From positions 146,888,915-146,952,914 of the forward strand of contig NC_035443.2 of the NCBI RefSeq assembly GCF_002127325.2: a stretch of DNA of 64,000 bases. Direction: 5' to 3'. Shown piece by piece: positions 11,543 to 22,302 of this stretch (the stretch's first letter is position 1; each line of letters opens with the position of its first letter). The position numbers and the translations under genes are program-made. Under the pieces are notes generated by a model. That model worked only from the letters and a program-made list of their open reading frames with translations. It made no database searches and was not told the DNA's origin. Origin of the DNA: Helianthus annuus. Its lineage: Eukaryota; Streptophyta; Magnoliopsida; Asterales; Asteraceae.

Positions 11543-14473
11543 TGTGACACCCCAGGAAAATCAGGAAAACAACGCAACTTAACTAGCTTCCTCAGTAACC
11601 ACGCACTAAATTTCGGGACGAAATTCTCTTAACAGGGGGAGAATGTGACAACCCTCAAAATCCCATGTATTCCGTACAATTTATTAATAATATTTATGTG
11701 CTTGACGACTGTGTGGAATTACGTAACTGCTTTCTGATATCTGTGTTATATTTACATGTGCATGTTGACACACTAATAGTGTACAGAAAAGTAATTAAAT
11801 AGTCGGTTATGACTTCCTAAGTGTTAGAAATTAAAAGGGTTACAAAAATATATATAAAAGACACTTTACGGATTAATTAAGCACTTTAACAGAACAGTAT
11901 CAAACTGAACAACCGGACATTACCCGGAACACTAAAATATTACCAGAGGCATTGTTTTATTTTTCTGAATTAGTTATGATCCCCGAACATCATAACACCT
12001 CCTAAAAATATCTACTAACTAGATCATGTAACTAATACTTAGATTAGAACTAGTAAGTAATCAAACTAGTTAACACCTAACCTACTACCCCCCCCCATGT
12101 TGGATGATTAGGGGACATGGGTCCCACCCTTGATTACTTTGTTATATTTTATAAAAATCTTGTAGGGAATATACCAAACTTAGATGCCATATGCCATCCT
12201 AATCTCTATATAAACCACTAGTCCATCATCACATTCATCACTTATCTTCACCAACACACTCAAACTCTCTCCTCCCTTCTCTTGTTCGGCCGCCCCCTAA
12301 TACCACCACCACCACCATCACTTGATCACCTTCAAGCATTCTACAAGCATACAAAGGTGCTACGGGTCATACAACGGAGCTTGGTGCTCTCGGAAGTGGA
12401 AGGACCTTCTCTATTTTCTATTAACCACCACATTTCTTCACTCGAACTTCCCTAGCCTTGAGCTAGTGGTAAGAACTTAGATCCGTTCGTTCTTCATGTT
12501 ATTTAAGTGGTTAATAGATGATTTGATGATTAAAGTTATGAAACACTAAAGAACTTGCACTAAAGTCTTGAACATGTTGGTTAAAGAGTAACTAGTGGTG
12601 TAAATCATGTAGATCTGGTGTGGATATGATTATTGCTGATTTCCTTGATAATTTACTAGTTAATATTAATGTTTGATGTTGTTGTGATCACTAAACTTGT
12701 TAACGGTATCGATCGAACACGATTTAGAAGGTTAAACACTGAAAATCAGAATCTGTCCAAGTTTTACAGCCAACTTCAGTTGGCTGTAAACAGGTCATAA
12801 ACTCAACGAAAAACTGATATTTTGAGTCTAAAATGTGATATTATGAAATACGGTTCTAATGGCACCGGAATCGTAATTTTTGGACTTCGTTTACTATTTT
12901 TAAAGTGTTAATTTGTAACAGCAACTTAAGCTGAATTTTGACAGCAATAAATGGGTGTCGTACTTTCAGTCATAACCTGAGTTTTGTAATGAATCGGACC
13001 ATGAAATTTGTACAGTAGATGACAACCGATGCATGTGTAATTACCCCACTTGAATTTCGTAAATCGGACACTCGATGAATTTTTAATAAATTGTTCCGTG
13101 GACTGTGGTCAGAAATTCATAAATCTGAGTTCAGTCCGGAATATGATTTTTTTTATAAAATATTGGTAGTGAACCGTACCCCGATATTTTTACACAACAA
13201 AATATGGAAAGTTTAAGACATCTTGTAAAAATTTGGGAATTTTTGGAATAATTTAACTATTTTATTAAAACGTCCGAAAACAGCCAGTTTTAAATATTAA
13301 TGCTGAATTGATATAAGTTGTGACTTGCGTGTCTAAATGTCGAGTGTGCTATCCGTGAATGATCTAACATGGTATATATGTTATGTGCATTATCGTATGT
13401 TTTATTTTGAGTGGGGAATGGATGGGAAACTTAGAGGGGCATAAACCGTTAAAACGATGCATGTTGTGTGATAGATACGTGTAGGAACTTTGTGTTCTAT
13501 TTGAAAGCCACTAAATGACTAACTGGTAAATTATATTAGGACGTGATTGACCGACCTTGACTGTTAGCTATATTGAGAATCTAACCGAGCAAACCGAGGT
13601 GAGTTCACACTCTTTCTAAGGCATGGGATTCCCAGGAGTTTGGGAATGGGATTGATTAACTACTTGTACTATCATTACTATTAAACTACTTTTTACTGTC
13701 CTCGGATTGAAGGGCACGTACGTAAAACCTACGTACACGATCATAAGACCATCAACTCTATCACTTTAAGTCCCTCATTTATCGACTTAATCGCCGAGGC
13801 CTATGGCGAGCGGGTCATTAGTTAATAGCGCTATTAGGTTTAACAAACCTCACACCGTGCCAGTCGGACGGGCGTGTACTAATGGACTATGGGCAAAGGG
13901 TCAATGCTGATAGACATTGACTTAGGGCACCTCTTATATTTTCGTAGCAGTCGATACGCGTGGTCTAGTAACACATGGGAAACCCCCACTAACCTTCGCA
14001 AACATGTCAGAAAGACCGCAATGCAAACTCATACGATACATGGTTTTCAAAACGAACAAATGATTTACGAAACGAATGCTATAACTAAACAACCAACTGT
14101 GAATTCACTCAACTTTGTTGTTGACTCGTTGTTACATGCCTTACAGGTCGCTAAATGCTTGGAGCTTGCACGAGGAAGGAGTCGTTGTGGTGTACGGACG
14201 GTTATGTCCCGTGTTTAATATATAATCCTTATGAACTTATTAAACTTGCGTTTGAAACTTTAACTTATAAACTATGGACTCATATTTTGGACTTTACGTT
14301 TATGCTTCCGCTGTTTAAATTAAAACTTGGTTAACTAGCTTTCGGTCACCAATCGTATTGTGGTTTGCTTTAATTACTTAAATACATAGTTCAGTATGAT
14401 TGGTGGCTCGATCCTGGTCATGTCACGCCTCCAAGCGGTAGTACTCCGCATGGTGGATTTTGGGGGTGTGACA
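11543..14473 (+). repeat. 5' LTR of element B
   Basis: 2931 bp. A second LTR-like start (TGTGACAACCC) lies inside it at 11644, preceded by a purine tract and the AATTTCGGGACGAAATT stem, so this LTR begins about 101 bp upstream of where the element C LTR begins. It contains a TATA-like CTATATAAACC (12206-12216) and a hairpin at 12766-12787. A 109-codon frame at 13889-14218 recurs unchanged in the 3' LTR, as expected for LTR copies, and resembles no protein I know. Confidence 0.93.
12206..12216 (+). promoter_or_regulatory. Putative TATA box of element B LTR
   Basis: CTATATAAACC in the middle of the LTR, followed by a CA/CT-rich tract typical of LTR transcription starts. The copy in the 3' LTR lies near 22517. 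Confidence 0.55.
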
Positions 14474-14489
14474 GATTGGTATCCATTGG
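14474..14489 (+). other. Damaged primer binding site of element B
   Basis: Element C reads GATTGGTATCAGAGCCATTGG at the same place; element B reads GATTGGTATCCATTGG. Five bases (AGAGC) from the core tRNA complement are missing. The copy could probably not be primed normally by initiator-Met tRNA. Confidence 0.85.
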
Positions 14490-14761
14490 TTATAGTGAAC
14501 TTGGTTTTAGAAAGGGAAAAGATTTTTGATAAAACCAGACTATAACCTGTACAGTGCTCAACGATCCACAACGACGCTTTGCTCCACGTGCAAGACTCGA
14601 CACAATAGGTGGTATGATTTATGTTATATTGTCGGTTAGATAGCTCGCACTGTGCATTAGTTAACGTGATAACTGCTACTTCAACCTTGTGTGCTTACTC
14701 TCTACTGCCGTCCCACACTTACGCACTTTCACGACACTTTTCTCACTTACGTTGCTTCGTG

Positions 14762-17700
14762 ATGAAGATCATGAGCGGACGCGGAGGACGTATCAACCTT
14801 ACTCAAGCCCAGTTGACGGCTCTGATCAACGAACGAGTTGCTGAGGCACTCGCAGCTGTTCCCGCAGGAGGTCAACATGCTCAGCCTCCTGTGTGCACAT
14901 TCAAACCTTCATGGATTGCCGACCCAGCACTTTCAGCGGCACAGAAGGTGCTGTAGGCCTTCTTCACTGGTTCGAGAAGCTCGAGTCTGTTTTCGAGATG
15001 TGTGATTGCCCGGAAGATCGTAAGGTGAAGTATGCTACTGAAACACTCGAAGGAGCTGCGCTAACCTGGTGGAAAGCACAGGTCCAATTGCTTGGGTTGG
15101 CGGTTGCTAACGCCACCCCATGGAACGGCTTCAAAGAACTGATTAGAGAAGAGTATTGCAGTCGTGACGACATCCACAAGCTAGAGGTGGATTTTTTCAA
15201 CCTGAAGATGACGGGGTCTGAGATTGAGGCGTATACTAAGAGGTCAAACGAACTGGCCATCCTGTGTCCTACTATGGTGGACCCTCCTTACAAACGCATT
15301 GAGCTGTACCTTAAGGGCTTGGTGCCAGAAATTCAAAGCCACGTAACCTCAGCTAACCTTGGCACTATACAGCAAATCGTCAAGTTGGCTCACCGTCTCA
15401 CTGATCAGGCAGTTGAGCAGAACAAACTGCCCAAACGTATTAGCGCCACTACTTCTGATGCTCCCAACGACAACAAGCGAAAATGGGATGAAAACTCCAG
15501 TAAGGGTTCTGCTTCGGTTCAGTCTCAGCAGAGAAAGACTGATGGCTACCAGAGTCCTGGTCAGCAATCCTCCGGTAATCAAGGACAGGGTGGGTATCGA
15601 GGAAACCACCCGAAGTGCAACAAATGTAACAGACACCATAGTGGTCAATGCAACAAAGGTCGTTGTCAGAGGTGTCTCAAGATGGGTCACGAAGCCAAGG
15701 ATTGCAGGAGCTCACGGCCTGCAAATCAGAATCGCCAGCAGCAACAGCAAGCACCGCAAAATCAACAACAGCAACGGGGCAACAGGGGATGCTTTCAGTG
15801 TGGCGCTGAAGGCCACTTTAAGAAGAACTGTCCCCAGCTTAACCAAAATCAGAACAACAACAACAACCAGGGAAACGGGAACAACAATGGAGGTAACAAC
15901 GGGGGTAACAACAATGGTAATGGAGCAAGAGGTCGTGCTTTCGTGATTGGTCAGGGTGATGCAAGGAATGATCCCAACGTTGTGATGGGTAAGTTTCTTC
16001 TGGATGATTTCTTTGTTACTGTCTTATTTGATTCGGGTGTCGATACTAGCTACGTGTCCTTAAAAGTTAGCCAAATGCTTAAGCGCACTCCAACACTTTT
16101 GAACACCAAGCACACGGTAGAAATAGCAAATGGCAAGAGTTTAGAGGCTACACATATAGTTAAAGGTTGCAAGCTTGTCCTTGCCGATCAGCCCTTTTCT
16201 ATCAACCTCATTCCTATCGTTCTGGGTAGTTTTGACGTTGTCATTTGGATGGATTGGTTATCTCAACACCAAGCGGAGATTATTTGCAAGGAGAAAATCG
16301 TCCGCATCCCTCGCCCTGGTAAAGAACCCCTCGTGATTCGTGACGACAAGAGTGGTGCTGTTGTAGGCATCATCTCTTTCCTTAAAGCCCAGAAGTGTTT
16401 ACGGAAGGGCCACACCACTATCCTAGCCCTCGTTACTGAGGCATCCGCGGAAGAAAGGAAGATAGAAGACATTCCTATTGTACGCGACTTTCCCGAGGTA
16501 TTTCCTGAGGAATTACCTGGGCTTCCGCCTCATCGACAAGTCGAGTTTCAAATCGAGCTAGCTCCTGGAGCAGCACCAATAGCTCGTGCGCCTTATCGAC
16601 TTGCTCCATCAGAACTTGAAGAACTGTCTACGCAACTACAGGAACTTCTGGAAAAGGGTTTTATACGTCCTAGCTCTTTGCCATGGGGAGCTCCAGTGTT
16701 GTTCGTAAAGAAGAAAGACGGTACCTTCAGGATGTGTATTGACTACCGCGAGCTCAACAAGGTGACCGTGAAGAATCGTTATCCTCTTCCATGCATTGAT
16801 GATTTGTTCGACCAGTTGCAAGGGTCGAGTTATTACTCTAAGATTGATTTGAGATCGGGATACCTCAGCTGAGAGTCCGAGAGGAGGACGTCTCCAAAAC
16901 AGCATTCAGAACTCGTTACGGCCATTACGAGTTTTTGGTTATGCCTTTCGGGTTGACGAATGCATCTGCGGTTTTCATGGACCTCATGAACCGAGTGTGC
17001 AAACCTTATCTGGATAAATTTGTCATAGTTTTCATTGACGACATCCTGATCTATTCTAAGAGTCAGGAGGAACACGAGCAACACCTGAGGCTTATTCTGG
17101 AGCTTCTACGAAAAGAGCAGTTGTATGCCAAGTTTTCGAAATGTGACTTCTGGCTTCGCGAAGTCCACTTTCTAGGCCATGTGGTAAACAAGGATGGAAT
17201 TCATGTGGATCCATCTAAGGTTGAATCGATCAAGAATTGGCCTGCACCCCGCACACCAACAGAGATCCGCCAATTCTTAGGTTTGGCAGGATATTACAGA
17301 AGGTTTATCAAAGATTTCTCCAAGATTGCGCAACCTCTCACTTCACTGACTCAGAAGGGTGTCACCTATCGTTGGGGTGATGCACAGGAGTCCGCATTTC
17401 AGCACTTGAAAGATAGACTCTGTAGCGCACCTATCCTCTCATTGCCTGAAGGCACAGATGATTTTGTGGTTTATTGCGACGCTTCCATCCAAGGACTTGG
17501 TTGTGTGTTGATGCAACGTGACAAGGTCATTGCCTACGCATCGCGCCAACTTGAGGTTCACGAAAGGAACTACACTACGGACGACTTGGAATTGGGAGCA
17601 GTTGTTTTCACGCTTAAGATATGGAGACATTACCTGTACGGTACCAAGTGCACCATTTACACCGATCACAGGAGTCTCGAGCATATCTTCAAGCAAAAGG

Positions 17701-19400
17701 AGTTAAACATGCGTCAACGTCGATGGGTCGAACTCTTGAATGACTACGAATGCGCGATCAAGTATCATCCGGGCAAGGCCAATGTTGTGGCTGGCGCCCT
17801 CAGCCGGAAGGATACTATACCTAGGCGTGTACGTGCGTTACAGCTTACCATCCAATCTAACCTTCCCGCTCAGATTCGCGATGCTCAGGTTGAAGCATTG
17901 AAGGCAGAGAACATCAGAGCTGAGTCCCTAAGAGGATCGAGGCAACGGCTAGAACAAAAAGAAAACGGCGCCTACTATGTTAACGGACGCATCTGGGTTC
18001 CACTTTATGGAGACTTACGTGAGCTTGTGATGGATGAAGCACATAAGTCTCGTTATTCAGTACATCCTGGTTCGGATAAGATGTACCACGACCTAAAGAC
18101 TACATACTGGTGGCCTGGTATGAAAGCCAGCATAGCAACCTACGTCAGTAAATGCTTGACCTGTGCTAGGGTCAAGGTCGAATACTAGAAACCATCGGGC
18201 CCACTTCAACAACCAGAGATCCCAAAATGGAAATGGGAGCAAATATCCATGGATTTCATTACTGGCCTGCCCAGATCTCAACGCGGAAATGATACCATTT
18301 GGGTGATCGTGGATCGACTGACCAAGTCTGCACATTTTCTGCCTATCAAAGAAATGGATAAGTTTTCTACTCTAGCAGACATCTACCTAAAGGAAGTGGT
18401 ATCAAGGCACGGAGTGCCAACCTCCATCATTTCTGATCGTGACGCGCGTTTCACCTCTGAACTGTGGCAAGCTATGCACAAGTCTTTTGGCTCACGATTA
18501 GACATGAGCACCACTTATCATCCACAGACGGATGGGCAATCAGAACGCACCATCCAAACTCTTGAAGACATGCTTAGGGCATGTGTAATCGATTTTGGTA
18601 ACGGCTGGGAAAAGCATCTCCCGTTAGTGGAGTTTTCATATAACAACAGCTACCACACCAGCATCCAGGCCGCTCCGTTCGAGGCATTGTATGGACGCAA
18701 GTGCCGATCACCTCTCTGTTGGGCAGAGGTTGGTGACAGTCAAATTACTGGCCCAGAACTAGTAGTAGATACAACAGAAAAGATTGCTCAGATACGACAA
18801 CGAATGGCGGCAGCTCGTGACCGTCAGAAAAGCTATGCCGATAAGCGAAGAAAACCACTCGAGTTCCAGGTTGGGGATCGAGTGCTGCTCAAAGTCTCAC
18901 CTTGGAAAGGTGTAGTCCGATTTGGCAAACAGGGCAAGCTCAACCCGCGTTATGTCGGACCGTTCGAGATCATTGAGAGAGTTGGAAAAGTCGCCTACAG
19001 CTTGAATCTACCTGAAGAACTCAGCAGAGTTCACAATGTTTTCCATGTGTCAAATCTGAAGAAGTGTCTGTCAGATGAGACCCTCATAGTTCATCTCAAG
19101 GAGCTCACTATCGATGACCAGCTGCGATTCGTCGAGGAACCAGTAGAAATTACGGATCAAGACGTTAAGATTCTCAAGCACACCAGAATACCCCTCGTCC
19201 GAGTTCGTTGGAATACCCGTCGTGGCCCAGAGTATACCTGGGAACGAGAAGACCAAATGAAACTCAAGTATCCCCAGTTGTTTAAGAAAAATGCAACCAC
19301 TACTGAGGCTGAAGCTACCGCAGAATTTCGGGACGAAATTCCAAATCAACGGGGGGATGATGTGACACCCCAGGAAAATCAGGAAAACAACGCAACTTAA
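14762..19400 (+). pseudogene. gag-pol: gag-pol of Tekay element B, degraded
   Basis: Gag starts at ATG 14762 (MKIMSGRGGRINLTQAQLTA). A one-base deletion near 14906 shifts the frame; the main frame (14893-16872) holds the gag core, zinc clusters ([14 protein letters not shown] and [14 protein letters not shown]), an Asn/Gly-rich linker, protease and the start of RT. The protease motif reads LFDSGVD, with Val replacing the usual Ala after D-S-G. A one-base deletion near 16863 breaks RT; the next frame (to 18188) has the FIDDI active site, RNase H and the integrase zinc domain. A TAG at 18186-18188 interrupts integrase; the same frame then continues through the catalytic core to a chromodomain-like tail ([20 protein letters not shown]). 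The stop at 19398-19400 lies inside the 3' LTR, a 40-bp overlap. Confidence 0.92.
19323..19360 (+). promoter_or_regulatory. Stem-loop and polypurine tract before 3' LTR of B
   Basis: GAATTTCGGGACGAAATTC is a near-perfect inverted repeat. It is followed by AACGGGGGGATGA and then the LTR start at 19361. The purine run is the expected plus-strand primer. The same stem occurs next to the purine tract of the gag-only element (46767-46786). Confidence 0.75.
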
Positions 19401-19818
19401 CTAGCTTCCTCAGTAACCACGCACTAAATTTCGGGACGAAATTCTCTTAACAGGGGGAGAATGTGACAACCCTCAAAATCCCATGTATTCCGTACAATTT
19501 ATTAATAATAATTTATGTGCTTGACGACTGTATGGAATTACGTAACTGCTTTCTGATATCTGTGTTATATTTACATGTGCATGTTGACACACTAATAGTG
19601 TACAGAAAAGTAATTAAATAGTCGGTTATGACTTCCTAAGTGTTAGAAATTAAAAGGGTTACAAAAATATATATAAAAGACACTTTACGGATTAATTAAG
19701 CACTTTAACGGAATAGTATCAAACTGAACAACCGGACATTACCCGGAACACTAAAATATTACCAGAGGCATTGTTTTATTTTTCTGAATTAGTTATGATC
19801 CACAAACATCATAACACC

Positions 19819-22302
19819 TGTAACGCCCTGCGTTTTCATAATTTCCCTATTTAGAAACCATTGCTTGAAATTCTATTTTTGGAAACCTTGTATTCTTGTG
19901 GTCGTTCCTTTCTTTGTAATCATTATCAAATCGAGACTTGGATCATTAATGAAGTTTGTATTTTTTTACATTTACGATATACGCATTCTATGTATGCTCG
20001 TATGTTCGACTTCGTGAATCAATCGATGTTTAATCGTTATTCTTGGAAACTATGTGCGAAACTTGTAATTAATCTAAACTTATGCATTGAACGTGTTTTG
20101 AACGAGAACGATACTTGGTTATGACATTTATACGCTTAAACATACTTTGGTTATGATCATCATGCTTAACTACACCTTAAACTATGCTTTTATATCAAAA
20201 CAAGCCCCTAAACTATCAAAAATGCACCTAAAGGGATCAATTACAAACTTCAGGGACTAAAGTGTAACAAAAACAAAAGTCAGACAACCACACCCGGCGC
20301 GTGACGCGAGGGTGCTAGGCGTCACGCGAGCCCCTTGTTTCGGCAGAAGGTGTGTTTCTTGAGCTGTTGTGCACGAAATCCAACCCTCCAACCTCACCCA
20401 ATCACCTTTAATCCACCTCCAATCACCTCCAATCACCTTCTAACTCTTCCATTATAAATACCCACCTTCTCCAACCCATTTGACACTTTCACAACTCTCT
20501 AAACTTCACAAAATCACTCTTAATCTGCAGTAAATCTGAGTTTTGGACAGATTCTTGTATCTTCACAAAAGTGAGTGTAACTTGCTCATTTCTCAACCAA
20601 ATCACTTGGTTCTTCTTCCTATTGCTTTGTTATGCCCTTGGGTTTGAATCCTTGGTTTTTCCTTGGAAGAATCATGCTTGGATTTTCCCTAAAATGGACT
20701 GAAACTTTCTGTTTTGCTTATTATTAATCAACAACTTGTTATTTCTTATCCAACTTGTGTCTAACATATCTCACACCAATGTCCTAATGCTTACAACCTC
20801 TCCTATGGTTGGGTAAGCTTAAAAACATGGTTGAGACACTTAAAATCAGAGGATTAAACATCATAAACTTGGTGTTTTGATTAGGGTTTTAACCCACAAG
20901 TCATGTCAAACTTATACTTTGATACATGAGTGATTATGGAACAACTTGGGTTGTCCAAACATACAATCCTCACATGATTTGATGATTTCTATTAGTTAGC
21001 TTATCTTGCATACTCGTATAAACCTTAGTTCGTGACCCTCCTTGGTTGTCTTTACATCAAGAGAAGTGGTGAACTTCAAAGGGGTGCCTAAATGGAAGCT
21101 TAGTCTTCCTACCCCATACATGACATCCTTGTAACTAAGAGGTGCCTAAATGGAGATTTAATCTTCTACCTCCTACTTGAAATATTGGACCTAAATAATA
21201 TGTAATATTTAGCCTAAGTATAAGCTTATACTCATTCGAACCTTTGATGTTAAACTTGTGTTTACATGTTAAGGAAGTAGAATATCATCCAAGACCTAAA
21301 CCTTAATATGATTCTAATGGGTTCACTACCCATGAAAAACATTAAATAACCATATTGGTTACCTAGTGTCATATAATGGTTATAAGGTCTAAAAGATGAT
21401 TATTTTCACATACACATATACTTTCGTTATACTAAGTTATTTCCATATTCTTAATCTTCCGTAAACGCCAAACTCACACACCTACGTTTCCTCGTGTAGG
21501 AGGACTAGGTGCTCCAAGTTAAATCATCCACCAAACTTACTCTCGGATCTTCCAAGTCAAGACTTGTAAACCGTGAGTATACTCGATCCCTTTTTCCCCT
21601 TTACACTTTGGGATGCAACATGTATACCTATTCAAAACAACTTTTATGCTTAAACAAAACATACTCTATCTATGAACGTGACATGAAACTATTATGAATA
21701 TTTGCTATGCTTGTATGCTCTATGAACGATTTGGAACGTTATATGCTCATTAACTTTGCTAGCCCACCTTAACAATTATAGCGCTATAGGATTAACGCCT
21801 CGCCCGCTATTCTATTGGGTATTGTTAAGTTAAACATTACCACCCCGCTGAACGATTGGGATTAGGCTATTTTTATGCGTTGTATTCATGGGTTTGATCA
21901 TATTGTACGCCAAAAATTGCATTGCTAGTAAACTTATTCACTTAGTAACATGTTGGATATGAGTTTTATTCTATTATGCTATGTAGTCAAACTTGTATAC
22001 TCGCCTTTGCTTTTGCATTGAACTCTATTTTAATACATGTTGCAGGTTAATTATTGAGACGATATGCAAGACGAAACAAGATTTAGGGTGGACTAGATAC
22101 ACACCTAGATAAATCTATCTTTTGTTTGTTATGTTATGCTATGAAACAATGTTGTTATTTTTGTTTGAATCTTGTATGACATTTAGTCTTGAAATGAAAT
22201 TCGAATTTAATTGAATATTGTCACATAGTGTTATGAAGTCTCTAGCAATCTATACACACTTCGTCTCATCCCGATGTTTCCGCCATCGGTTGGGGTGTGA
22301 CA
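19819..22302 (+). mobile_element. Solo LTR of a further gypsy-type family
   Basis: 2484 bp starting TGTAACGCCC and ending GGTGTGACA, with a perfect ACACC duplication (19814-19818 and 22303-22307). It has no primer site, purine tract or coding domain, so it is a solo LTR left by LTR-LTR recombination rather than a complete element. It has a TATA box (TTATAAATA, 20452-20460). About 120 bp upstream is a perfect 10-bp inverted pair, CGCGTGACGC and GCGTCACGCG (20296-20331). The TGTAAC...TGTGACA ends suggest a Tekay-type family; short frames inside show no domains. Confidence 0.92.
20296..20331 (+). promoter_or_regulatory. GC-rich inverted pair upstream of solo LTR TATA box
   Basis: CGCGTGACGC and its exact reverse complement GCGTCACGCG are separated by about 13 bp. 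The surroundings are AT-rich. Confidence 0.75.

Noticed and set aside
13889..14218. 109-codon frame identical to one at 24199-24528, which looked like a duplicated conserved gene
   Set aside because: Both lie at the same place in the two LTRs of element B. Identity follows from LTR copying, and the product has no recognisable domain.
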